From Megasphaera sp. AM44-1BH (GTDB lineage: Bacteria > Bacillota > Negativicutes > Veillonellales > Megasphaeraceae), in contig NZ_QSFA01000015.1 of the NCBI RefSeq assembly GCF_003467125.1, forward strand, positions 1 to 64,000: DNA of 64,000 nt, read 5' to 3'. Positions 47,413 through 54,803 of the stretch are shown piece after piece. Below the pieces are notes generated by a model that did not search any database, was not told where the DNA came from, and was given only the letters and a program-made list of their open reading frames with translations. Numbering within the stretch: the first letter of the stretch is position 1; each line of letters opens with the position of its first letter. The translations under genes and the position numbers were made by a program.

Positions 47413-47499
47413 GAATCCGTACCTCCTTATTCGCAGTGTATATGATTATTATAACTCATGAGCAAGAAAAAGTGTGTGTTTTTGTCGAATTCATATAAC

Positions 47500-47554
47500 A
47501 AAAACGGAGCCATACTAACATAAACCGATGGTCTGCTTAGTACAGCTCCGTTTT
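47500..47554 (-). terminator. Terminator of the DUF819 gene
   Basis: AAAACGGAGC and GCTCCGTTTT pair, with ACTAA/TTAGT inside. On the minus strand TTTTTGTTATATG follows. Confidence 0.8.
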
Positions 47555-47568
47555 ATAATTTTTTCGTG

Positions 47569-48780
47569 TCAGGCCCCCAGCAGACTGCCGACGATGATAC
47601 CCAGATAGGTACCGATGACGTAACCAAACGTACCGACCAGCATAGACGGCCCGACGAGGCGGGTCCATCCCTGGGAAATAGCCATGCCGGCAGCCGTCGT
47701 CGGTCCGCCGATATTGGCATTGGAAGCCAGGATAATATCTTCCAGATCGAAATGGAACAATCTGCCGCCGATGAAGCAGAATGCCATATTGACGACGACC
47801 ATGAGGAAGCAGAATACAAATAGCAGCGGTGCATTGCGCAGGATTTCCATAATCGAAGCAGGCACGCCGATGACGAAGAAAAAGAGATAAATGAAATATG
47901 TCCCCACTTCCTGGGCGCCATGCATAGCCGCAGCTTTTTTAGCAAAAAACGTGGCATACACCATGGAAATGACCGTAATCCACACATACTGGCTGCCAAA
48001 GAAAGTATTGCACATATCGAGGAACCAGTTTCCTTTAGGGATGACACCGGCCAGCCCTGCCGCAATCAGTTTGGAAATGGTCACGACGATGACAGCATAG
48101 GCCAGATCGATGGCAATATCTTTAAGGGAAATATCTTTTCTCCCCCAGTAAGCCGCAGCCAGCGTCTTACCTTCTTCCGATACGCCGTTCTGCAATACGG
48201 CGTCAATATGGGGATGGGTATAGACCCGGCGGAAAAAGGCATTGCCGGCAATAGCCAGCAGGACCAGGAAATAGACCGCCATATTGAGATTATCGGCCAC
48301 CGTCGCCGACGAAACGAGGGTGCCGCCAGCCTTGAAGGCATCGGCCAGTGCCGTAAAATTCACGCCGCCGCCAATATACGAGCCGGTCATCATGGCAGCG
48401 ACCTTAGGAAGCCCCGGCACAAAAGGCCCCAGCAGCCAGGTCCCCAGAACGGCCCCACAGACCGTGCCGGCAGAGCCAATCAAAAAAATAAAGAGCAGCC
48501 GCCCCGTTTCCCGCCATATTTTCTGCAGGTTTGCCTGCAGCAAAAGGAGCGGAATGGCCAGAGGCACGGCATAGCCCCAGACAACATCGTCATAAATGGG
48601 CGCACTCGTAGGAATAATCCCCGTATTGACCAGAACCAGGGCCATGACCAGCGCGATGACGGCGCCGGAAATCCGCGACGCCCAGGTATACCGTTGTTCC
48701 AGATAAATAGAAACCGCTACGGCTCCGCACATTATCGTCATGAGCATCCACGTATTCTGCGGACTCACCAGAGTTGCCAT
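47569..48780 (-). CDS. DUF819-family integral membrane protein
   Basis: A 403-residue polytopic membrane protein with about ten to twelve hydrophobic segments. The motifs GSYIGGGVNFTALADAF near 132 and the repeat-like NANIGGPTTAAGMA near 355 are typical of DUF819 (YjcL-like), seen as a possible transporter with inverted halves. The two GG-containing loops are probably the substrate pathway. The ATG follows AAGGGGGATTTTGT. It is divergent from a TetR regulator, which suggests it is the regulated target, perhaps an efflux or uptake function. Confidence 0.85.
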   Translation of the reverse strand: MATLVSPQNTWMLMTIMCGAVAVSIYLEQRYTWASRISGAVIALVMALVLVNTGIIPTSAPIYDDVVWGYAVPLAIPLLLLQANLQKIWRETGRLLFIFLIGSAGTVCGAVLGTWLLGPFVPGLPKVAAMMTGSYIGGGVNFTALADAFKAGGTLVSSATVADNLNMAVYFLVLLAIAGNAFFRRVYTHPHIDAVLQNGVSEEGKTLAAAYWGRKDISLKDIAIDLAYAVIVVTISKLIAAGLAGVIPKGNWFLDMCNTFFGSQYVWITVISMVYATFFAKKAAAMHGAQEVGTYFIYLFFFVIGVPASIMEILRNAPLLFVFCFLMVVVNMAFCFIGGRLFHFDLEDIILASNANIGGPTTAAGMAISQGWTRLVGPSMLVGTFGYVIGTYLGIIVGSLLGA

Positions 48781-48822
48781 ACAAAATCCCCCTTATGCCT
48801 AGTGATTATCACAATTAGTATG

Positions 48823-48837
48823 ATGTACATTATACAT
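48823..48837. promoter_or_regulatory. Inverted repeat over the DUF819 promoter
   Basis: ATGTA and TACAT flank CATTA, and the minus-strand TATAAT of the DUF819 promoter lies within it. A second small palindrome, AACAG-TTT-CTGTT at 48929-48941, sits in the spacer of the tetR promoter. Both are candidate TetR sites. Confidence 0.4.
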
Positions 48838-48971
48838 GATTTCTGCCAATTATCTACCCTCTCTATACCCTTTTTTCTTATCCAATCGGACATTTTCCTC
48901 CATTGTGTCCAGTCTTTGCCAATTCTAAAACAGTTTCTGTTATAATAAAGGGCAAAAGGAGGATGTCTCAT

Positions 48972-49592
48972 ATGAATAACCCATTTTCCCCCAAACTAAA
49001 AACACTGCCGAAAATGACATCCGGCAGGATTGCTCTCTGGCAGGCCATGACTGTATTAGGATATAAGAAACAATATCATGAAATCACCGTAAAGGAACTC
49101 TGCAAAACAGCCTATATCGCCCGCAGTACGTTCTATCTGACGTATAAAAATATAGATGAACTTCTCATGGATATGGAAGATTACTATCTCCGTCAGCTCA
49201 TCCCGATTTATGACGTATACGTCAAGACCAACTATCTCAACCGGCAGGATCATTTCTGTTCCGACACGATCCGCTATATACAGGAAAACAGAAAGGTTTT
49301 TTACCTGTTTCTCGTCCAGCAGCCTAATATGCGGTTTATCCAGAAATGGAAGATTCTGATCAAATATTGTCTCTGGGAAAATCTGAAGAAAGACGATACA
49401 TCGGGAGCCCTTGCACCGCAGGAAGAACTGCCCTTTGAAATGATTTCCGGCGAAATCGTCACCGCCCACGGGATCCTGTTGAAATATACCCAGGAGGAAA
49501 CCGTAGAAGACTTAAAAAAGGTTCTGAACGAGGGATTATGTTTCTTCGGAAAAATGTACACCCTGATCAATACTGGACAGAATGCGCAATAA
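48972..49592 (+). CDS. TetR-family transcriptional regulator
   Basis: A 206-residue regulator with an N-terminal helix-turn-helix (ITVKELCKTAYIARSTFYLTY, in two parts around 40-61) and a helical C-terminal domain that would bind a ligand. The ORF opens at 48903, and an in-frame ATG (48963) touches AGGAGG directly; the ATG at 48972 is nine bases from it and is used. The divergent DUF819 gene is the likely target. Ligand unknown. Confidence 0.85.
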   Translation: MNNPFSPKLKTLPKMTSGRIALWQAMTVLGYKKQYHEITVKELCKTAYIARSTFYLTYKNIDELLMDMEDYYLRQLIPIYDVYVKTNYLNRQDHFCSDTIRYIQENRKVFYLFLVQQPNMRFIQKWKILIKYCLWENLKKDDTSGALAPQEELPFEMISGEIVTAHGILLKYTQEETVEDLKKVLNEGLCFFGKMYTLINTGQNAQ

Positions 49593-49652
49593 TGTCGCAG
49601 ACATCCCGATATCTGTAAGCTATACTATACATAACAGAAAGGGATGATACAT

Positions 49653-50024
49653 ATGACGAAAAGTAAAATGACATTCGTATTAGGACTCGCAATTTCCATG
49701 CTCATGAGTACAGCCGTATTGGCAGCCGAACCGGCGACCATTGCCGGCGGGGGCACTGGCGGCATCGGCTCCGATATTGCTACACGGGCCTTCAACGAAG
49801 GATCGACGGGCAATGAAGCGATCCAGAGCACGGCCAGCCCCGCCACAATTGCCGGTGGCGGTATCGGTGGTGTCGGTTCCGATGTTACTGCCCGTGTCTT
49901 TAACGCCAATCTGACTGGTACGGAAAATACCAGTCCCGCCATGCCGGAAACCATTGCTGGCGGCGGTACAGGTGGCGTAGGAAGTGATACCTGTCTCCGC
50001 TCATTCAATTTGTACCACAAATAA
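49653..50024 (+). CDS. Secreted protein with three TIAGGG-GG-GSD repeats, unknown
   Basis: A 123-residue protein with a signal peptide (TFVLGLAISMLMSTAVLA, cut before AEP). The mature part is three repeats of about 36 residues: each starts P-A/E-TIAGGG-T/I-GG-I/V-GSD and continues into an (R)xFN motif; the linkers are Ser/Thr/Asn-rich. The last repeat ends early in SDTCLRSFNLYHK and holds the only Cys. I recognise no family. AAAGGG is nine bases before the ATG at 49653; the ATG at 49644 abuts it. It follows tetR by 60 bases on the same strand. Glycine-rich repeats suggest an extended or beta-structured surface or matrix protein. Confidence 0.75.
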   Translation: MTKSKMTFVLGLAISMLMSTAVLAAEPATIAGGGTGGIGSDIATRAFNEGSTGNEAIQSTASPATIAGGGIGGVGSDVTARVFNANLTGTENTSPAMPETIAGGGTGGVGSDTCLRSFNLYHK

Positions 50025-50042
50025 TATAGCAAGACCCTCTCT

Positions 50043-50076
50043 GCCCCCGGCGTTTCCTTCCCCTGACGCCGGGGGC
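50043..50076 (+). terminator. Hairpin after the repeat protein gene
   Basis: GCCCCCGGCG and CGCCGGGGGC form a perfect 10-bp GC stem. Only AAAATTATG follows, so it is not a classical rho-independent terminator on this strand. Confidence 0.55.
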
Positions 50077-50091
50077 AAAATTATGTGTACA

Positions 50092-50175
50092 TCAATGTAT
50101 CACGCCCATGGATGCCAGTACGACAAAAATGACAAAGGCCACGACGACCAGCATCCCCATCTGCAGCATATTCAC
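50092..50175 (-). CDS. Small single-span membrane protein (27 residues)
   Basis: An ORF too short for ordinary gene callers: 27 codons with one hydrophobic span (LVVVAFVIFVVLASMGV). A strong ribosome site, GAGAGGAGG, lies at 50182-50190. An ATG at 50181 touches it, so GTG at 50175 (6 bases) or ATG at 50169 (12 bases) must be the start. It fills an otherwise empty 300-base gap and is followed by the GC hairpin at 50043. Function unknown. Confidence 0.5.
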   Translation of the reverse strand: MNMLQMGMLVVVAFVIFVVLASMGVIH

Positions 50176-50266
50176 AGCCATCCTCCTCTCCTGTACTATA
50201 CTTATCATACCATAGATTACCCGGTCCGGAGAAGAACGTCACTGGTACCACATCGGCAAACCAAGG

Positions 50267-50310
50267 CAAATAAAAACGGGGCTGCCCAAAGACAGTCCCG
50301 TTTTTATTTG
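50267..50310. terminator. Bidirectional terminator before the second aldolase
   Basis: CAAATAAAAACGGG and CCCGTTTTTATTTG pair perfectly with CTG/CAG inside; T-runs on both strands. It ends the aldolase transcript at 50331. Confidence 0.9.
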
Positions 50311-50330
50311 TAGTACCATAACATATAGCC

Positions 50331-51092
50331 TTATTCTGCGTGGAAGGCATCCGTATTAGCCTGGAAATGCTGATACAGGCTGACCGTATCCGTCTGCAGA
50401 GCCAGATACTGTACGCCCCTCTGTTTCCAGTTGATGGCCGATTCGATGCTGTCTACGTACAGACCGATTGCCACGCCATTTTCTTTGCCCAATTTCAGGA
50501 TCGTATCAATCTGAGCCAGAACCTTGGGATGTTCCGTCTGTCCCGGGATGCCAAGGGATGCCGAAAGATCATAGGGTCCGATGAATACGACATCTACGCC
50601 TTTGACTTTCAGTATATCCGAAATATTTCTGGCTCCGTCCTGCCCTTCTACCTGGAGCACGACGATGGTATTGGCATTAGACTGGCCAAAGAACTGTTCA
50701 CTCGTCATGCGGCCATATTCGCCGGCATGGACAAAACGGTTGCAGCCCCGTTCGCCTTCCGGTGTGAATTTTGCGCCTTTGACAGCCCGTTCTGCTTCTT
50801 CGGCAGATCCGATTTCTGGAATTTCTACACCGTCAGCACCTGTATCGAGCACTTTTCCAATGAGGGTCGGATCATTGGTATTGACGCGGAAAATAGCGGC
50901 TGTCCCTGCCAGCTTTGCCGCACGTGCCAGATTGGCTGCATCTTCGACAGCGATTTCGCCGTGTTCCCCATCGAGAATCACGAAATCATATCCTGCCAGA
51001 CCGGCAATCTGTGCAATGGCCGGGTTATTCAATTCGATGAACGTTCCCAGCAATGCTTCTCCATTTTTGATTTTTTCCTTGAATTGATTCAT
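50331..51092 (-). CDS. HpcH/HpaI-family aldolase, second copy
   Basis: A 253-residue aldolase plainly paralogous to the one at 1523-2284 (same length, shared GEHGEI, PEGxRGCNR, VLQVEGQDG, GPYDLSASLGIPGQ). Metal-ligand motif is VEGQDG near 148. The ATG at 51092 has GAGGAG eight bases upstream; GTG at 51101 is in frame but too close. Here the partner dehydratase is IlvD-like (52254) rather than UxaA-like, with a GntR regulator between them on the other strand. It probably cleaves a different 2-keto-3-deoxy acid. Confidence 0.88.
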   Translation of the reverse strand: MNQFKEKIKNGEALLGTFIELNNPAIAQIAGLAGYDFVILDGEHGEIAVEDAANLARAAKLAGTAAIFRVNTNDPTLIGKVLDTGADGVEIPEIGSAEEAERAVKGAKFTPEGERGCNRFVHAGEYGRMTSEQFFGQSNANTIVVLQVEGQDGARNISDILKVKGVDVVFIGPYDLSASLGIPGQTEHPKVLAQIDTILKLGKENGVAIGLYVDSIESAINWKQRGVQYLALQTDTVSLYQHFQANTDAFHAE

Positions 51093-51303
51093 GCATACCA
51101 CTCCTCTGAAAGAGGCTCCCTACTTGTAATCATAGCACGTTTTATATATAATCAAAATGCAAGTTCGTAATAGCAATCGTACATATTATCACCTATACTC
51201 ATACTACTCAGGGTATCACAGACCCGTTTCCGTTGCACTATGTGGAAAATATTAATATGATTTTGGGAATATTTTGACATCCGTAGCAAAGTCTAAGTCA
51301 TCT

Positions 51304-51325
51304 ATGCTATAATAACCTATAGCAT
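51304..51325. promoter_or_regulatory. 8-bp inverted repeat over the gntR promoter
   Basis: ATGCTATA (51304-51311) and TATAGCAT (51318-51325) flank 6 bases; TATAAT (51308-51313) is inside. It stands between the divergent aldolase and gntR genes, a natural place for autoregulation and aldolase control. Confidence 0.65.
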
Positions 51326-51354
51326 GCATCTATAACGTTTACAGAGGGTTAACT

Positions 51355-52044
51355 ATGACAGAACTAAAACTATCACCGAAAAAGCCAAGGGAAAACAGCC
51401 GGGAATATGTTTTCCGCATGATGTACGACAATATCATGTCCTTCCAGCTCGTGCTCGGCACCGCTATTTCCGAACAAGACATTTCATCCCAGCTCGACAT
51501 CAGCCGTACGCCCGTGCGCGATGCCTTCGTACGCCTGGCCCAGCTGAAGCTGCTCGATATCGTTCCACAACGTAAAACGACAGTATCGCGGATCCATACA
51601 GAACAACTCGACGATTCCTGTTTCATGCGCCAGGCCGTGGAATGCGCCATTATCAAGCAGGCCTGCGAAAAATTCCCCAAAACACACCTGAAACGCCTGG
51701 AAAATAACCTGGCACGGGAGCAGCAGGCCATTGCAAAATCAGACAATAACAGCTTGTTCAGATTGGATGAAGTACTACATAAAACAATTTTCGATGGCTG
51801 CCATCGCGGCCGCATCTGGGATTACCTTACCCAGACGGACCTCAATTATCTCCGCGCCCGCGTGCTGGTCACCATGTCCCGGGTCAATCAGATGGAAATC
51901 GTATTCGACCAGCATCGCCGGATCGTAGAAGCCATCAAAAATCAGGATGAACAGGCGGCTCTGGACGTAATGGGCCCCCACGTCGTCCGAGTCCTCCCCC
52001 TTCTCAAAGGGCTAAAAGAATTCTATCCGACCTATTTTGCATAA
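51355..52044 (+). CDS. GntR-family regulator with FCD ligand domain
   Basis: A 229-residue regulator. The N-terminal winged helix carries QDISSQLDISRTPVRDAFVRL around 41-61; the C-terminal helical FCD domain contains metal- or acid-binding residues (DEVLHKTIFDGCHR near 140 and DQHRRIVEAIKNQDEQAALDVM in two parts near 183-206). FCD regulators commonly respond to sugar acids. It lies between the divergent aldolase and the IlvD-like dehydratase, so it probably controls that module. Confidence 0.9.
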   Translation: MTELKLSPKKPRENSREYVFRMMYDNIMSFQLVLGTAISEQDISSQLDISRTPVRDAFVRLAQLKLLDIVPQRKTTVSRIHTEQLDDSCFMRQAVECAIIKQACEKFPKTHLKRLENNLAREQQAIAKSDNNSLFRLDEVLHKTIFDGCHRGRIWDYLTQTDLNYLRARVLVTMSRVNQMEIVFDQHRRIVEAIKNQDEQAALDVMGPHVVRVLPLLKGLKEFYPTYFA

Positions 52045-52058
52045 CTCATACAACGCTA

Positions 52059-52091
52059 ATCCGGCCCCGTCCATGACAGGGCCGGATTTTT
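52059..52091 (+). terminator. Terminator of gntR
   Basis: ATCCGGCCC and GGGCCGGAT form a perfect stem followed by TTTTTG. It separates gntR from the dehydratase gene. Confidence 0.88.
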
Positions 52092-52165
52092 GTATGCACA
52101 GGACACATGTATCTTTCATAAAGCATATAGATTATTCATACTGGACAAGATATGCCGTTTCTGCA

Positions 52166-52195
52166 TTGACATTCATCAGAAAAGAAACGTATACT
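52166..52195 (+). promoter_or_regulatory. Promoter of the IlvD-like dehydratase
   Basis: TTGACA (52166-52171) and TATACT (52190-52195) with an 18-base spacer. GTATAC-containing sequences recur downstream of it (52189 and 52245), possible GntR half sites. Confidence 0.7.
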
Positions 52196-52253
52196 TAACG
52201 TACATAAAGCGAATACTAGGATACAAGTAAAATAAGTAAAGGAGTGTATACAT

Positions 52254-53915
52254 ATGACTTGGAGAAGTGCATCATTCATCGGCGATCCCGATAAAGGCGC
52301 CCTGGCCCGCGGCCTATACCGCTCTATGGGCTATAATGACGAAAATTTCAAAAAACCATTTATTGCTATCGTCAATACCTGGAACGATATCTGCCCGGGA
52401 CAATATAACCTGAAGCGCATTGCCAGTTATGTCCGCGCCGGCATTGAAGAAAACGGCGGCACCCCCTGCGAATTCGGGACCATCGGCGGCTGCGACGGCA
52501 TCGCCCAGGGCCACGATGGCATGCATTATATCCTCCCGTCCCGTGAAATCATCGCTGCCAGCATTGAAATCATGGTCCAGGCCCACATGCTGGACGGCAT
52601 GGTCCTCCTCGGTTCGTGCGATAAAATCGTGCCGGGCATCCTCATGGCCGCTGCCCGGCTGAACCTGCCCGCCATCGTCGTAAACGGCGGCCCCATGTAT
52701 CCCGGTCACCATAACGGGAAAGACATCGACGTCAATGAAACAGCCGTATACGCTGGAAAATACCGGTCCGGCCAGTGCAGCCGTGAAGAGTTCGAAACGG
52801 TAGAACGCGCTGCCTGTCCTACTCCCGGTTCCTGTCAGATGATTGGTACGGCCAATACCATGAGCTGCCTGGCAGAAGGCCTGGGCATGTCCCTGACTGG
52901 TTCTGCCATGATTCCCACAGTAGACAAAAAGCGCATGGACGTAGCCCGCCAGTCGGGACGACGCATCGTCGATATGGTCAAAGAAGGTCTCCGTCCCCGT
53001 GATATCATCACCCGCAAATCCATTGAAAACGCTGTCCGCCTCGGCATGGCTATCGGCGGTTCGACCAACCTCATCATGCATATCCTGGCCATTGCCCACG
53101 AAGCCAAAGTTCCATTTACTATAGACGACTACGAAAAACTAAGCCGTACGACACCACAGATTGCCCGGCTCATGACAGCCAGCCAGTACGACATGGTTGA
53201 TTTCTACGAAGCTGGCGCCGTTCCTGCCGTCATGCATGAAATCCTGCCCCTGCTTCACGGCGATGCTCTTACCGTAACGGGGAAAACCATGGAGGAAAAT
53301 CTGAAAGACGCCCGCATCCTGCGTCCGGAGGTCATCCATCCGCTGGAAGACCCGGTCCGCCCCGACGGAGGACTGGCTATTATCAAAGGCAATCTGGCGC
53401 CCCTTTCCGGCGTCTGCAAACCCGCAGCCATCCCCGTAGAGCATCATACCTTTGAAGGTCCGGCCAAAGTATACGACAGCGAAGAAGACCTGACCCAGGC
53501 CATATACGACAATAAAATTGAAAAAGGAGATATCATCGTCGTCCGTTACGAAGGACCCAAAGGCGGCCCTGGCATGAGAGAAATGTTTACGCCACTGGAA
53601 TTGCTGCTGGGATATGGACTGGCAGAAGATGTTTTCCTCATCACTGACGGCCGTTTCTCCGGTTCCAACAAAGGCGGATTCGTTGGCCATATTTCTCCTG
53701 AAGCAGCTGAAGGAGGTCCCCTGGCTATCGTAGAAGACGGGGACCGCATCCGCATCGATATCCCCAACCGCCGACTCGACCTCCTCGTTCCGCAGGAAGA
53801 AATCGACAGAAGACTGGCACACTGGCAGGCTCCGGAACCAAAAATCAAAGACGGATACCTGTCTGTCTATGCCCGCCTGGTCACATCGGCCCATTACGGC
53901 GCTATCATCAAATAA
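52254..53915 (+). CDS. IlvD/Edd-family dehydratase, divergent paralogue (probably sugar-acid dehydratase)
   Basis: A 553-residue Fe-S dehydratase related to the ilvD at 43170 but distinct. The three candidate cluster cysteines are kept: Cys80 in IGGCDGIAQGHDG, Cys122 in GSCDKIVPG, Cys194 in CPTPGSCQMIGTANTMSC. The last motif has PGSCQM where true IlvD has CGSCAG, closer to variants seen among sugar-acid dehydratases. GGSTNLIMHILAIAHEA near 264 is conserved. AAAGGAG precedes the ATG. With the aldolase at 50331 and the GntR regulator it forms a dehydratase-aldolase module; arabonate, xylonate or galactonate-type substrates are possible. A second dihydroxy-acid dehydratase is the alternative. 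Confidence 0.82.
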   Translation: MTWRSASFIGDPDKGALARGLYRSMGYNDENFKKPFIAIVNTWNDICPGQYNLKRIASYVRAGIEENGGTPCEFGTIGGCDGIAQGHDGMHYILPSREIIAASIEIMVQAHMLDGMVLLGSCDKIVPGILMAAARLNLPAIVVNGGPMYPGHHNGKDIDVNETAVYAGKYRSGQCSREEFETVERAACPTPGSCQMIGTANTMSCLAEGLGMSLTGSAMIPTVDKKRMDVARQSGRRIVDMVKEGLRPRDIITRKSIENAVRLGMAIGGSTNLIMHILAIAHEAKVPFTIDDYEKLSRTTPQIARLMTASQYDMVDFYEAGAVPAVMHEILPLLHGDALTVTGKTMEENLKDARILRPEVIHPLEDPVRPDGGLAIIKGNLAPLSGVCKPAAIPVEHHTFEGPAKVYDSEEDLTQAIYDNKIEKGDIIVVRYEGPKGGPGMREMFTPLELLLGYGLAEDVFLITDGRFSGSNKGGFVGHISPEAAEGGPLAIVEDGDRIRIDIPNRRLDLLVPQEEIDRRLAHWQAPEPKIKDGYLSVYARLVTSAHYGAIIK

Positions 53916-53926
53916 TCAGAACCGAC

Positions 53927-53968
53927 AAAAGGACTGCCAGGGAAGCCCCGCTTCCCTGCAGTCCTTTT
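53927..53968. terminator. Bidirectional terminator after the IlvD-like gene
   Basis: AAAAGGACTGCCAGGGAAG pairs with CTTCCCTGCAGTCCTTTT around a short loop. T-runs on both strands. Confidence 0.9.
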
Positions 53969-53970
53969 AA

Positions 53971-54219
53971 TCAGTGGATTTCTTTCCAATTTTTTACATA
54001 CGGGCCGGCAGGTTTCCGTTCGTCTACCAGACCTACCATATAATCGATGGAAGTCTCGTAGAACCGTGCCAGAATAGCCAGTCTGGCAATCGAAATCTTC
54101 CGTTTTCCTGATTCATACAGGCTGTACGCCACCTGCGTACAGTGCAGCATATCTGCCACTTCCTGCTGAGACAGCCGGGCTTCATACCGCAATTCCCTCA
54201 ATCTGCCATATTCCTGCAT
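53971..54219 (-). CDS. XRE-family (Cro/CI-type) helix-turn-helix protein
   Basis: An 82-residue DNA-binding protein. The HTH runs from LREARLSQQEVADMLHCTQ (read here as LRELRYEARLSQQEVADML in the protein) through YSLYESGKRKISIARLAIL, with DYMVGL ending the domain. The ATG at 54219 has AGAAGG upstream; the longer start at 54255 lacks a site. A set of TATAAC repeats at 54322-54346 upstream is a likely self-operator. Targets unknown; no phage genes nearby. Confidence 0.82.
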   Translation of the reverse strand: MQEYGRLRELRYEARLSQQEVADMLHCTQVAYSLYESGKRKISIARLAILARFYETSIDYMVGLVDERKPAGPYVKNWKEIH

Positions 54220-54321
54220 ACCACACCTTCTCTCTGCAGCATACCAAGCAACCACCTATATATAAAATGCAGGGGCGCCTGCCATTGCTCCTGCTATACA
54301 TAATCCCCCGAGTTTTATTTG

Positions 54322-54346
54322 CTATAACTATTATAACACGTTATAG
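54322..54346. promoter_or_regulatory. Repeated TATAAC motifs upstream of the XRE gene
   Basis: CTATAAC (54322-54328) and GTTATAG (54340-54346) form an inverted repeat, with another TATAAC at 54332-54337 between them. A minus-strand TATAAT (54335-54330) lies inside. The pattern suits cooperative binding of an XRE dimer on its own promoter. Confidence 0.55.
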
Positions 54347-54405
54347 GTCATAATGTATTATTTTTCATAAAAAAGATACGATGCATGCTGTTTATGTATA
54401 GAAAA

Positions 54406-54436
54406 CAGGTCTTGCCTTCATAATTTGCAAGACCTG
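54406..54436 (-). terminator. Terminator after the Rpn-C-like gene
   Basis: CAGGTCTTGC and GCAAGACCTG form a perfect 10-bp stem; on the minus strand TTTTC follows. Confidence 0.85.
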
Positions 54437-54464
54437 CCTGATAGAGAAGATGAATCAGAATATA

Positions 54465-54737
54465 TTATTTTTTTAGAGAACCCCGTTCTGCCTCTACATC
54501 GCCGGGAGACCACTCTGCCGCCTGGGCAATGACATCCGTCGCTACGCCGAGTTTCAACAAATTCTGCACTATTTTGCGCATCTGATCCCGGGCCCCGTCC
54601 TGCCAGCCTTCGCTCCAGCCATTCTGCCAGACTTCCGTAGTAGAAATCCCTTGATCATAAAACTCTTCCTTCTGTTGCCATATGTTGAGCGTATCCAGTT
54701 CATCCGGTGAAAACGTCATATCATCATCGTGCTTCAT
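54465..54737 (-). CDS. Stand-alone C-terminal domain of Rpn/PD-(D/E)XK nuclease-family transposase-like protein
   Basis: A 90-residue protein resembling the tail of Rpn proteins: a GWSEGWQDGARDQMRKIVQN stretch, the remnant of the charged repeat linker, followed by LLKLGVATDVIAQAAEWSPGDVE, the typical terminal helices. The N-terminal nuclease domain is absent. A strong AGGAGG seven bases before the ATG, a terminator after it, and an acidic new N-terminus (MKHDDDMTF) argue for a working small gene rather than decay. In Rpn systems a C-terminal fragment made from an internal start has been reported to bind and control the full protein. Confidence 0.65.
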   Translation of the reverse strand: MKHDDDMTFSPDELDTLNIWQQKEEFYDQGISTTEVWQNGWSEGWQDGARDQMRKIVQNLLKLGVATDVIAQAAEWSPGDVEAERGSLKK

Positions 54738-54803
54738 AGGTATGCCTCCTGCAGTTTTTTACTTATATTATGGCAGGAAGCCGCATAAGAGTAAAGGAAA
54801 AAA

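Noticed and set aside
52254..53915. Calling the second IlvD-like gene ilvD
   Set aside because: A canonical ilvD is in the T-box operon; this one has a divergent motif and a catabolic context.
54465..54737. Transposon or insertion sequence remnant
   Set aside because: The Rpn-like tail alone is not a mobile element; there are no terminal inverted repeats, target duplications or transposase core nearby.
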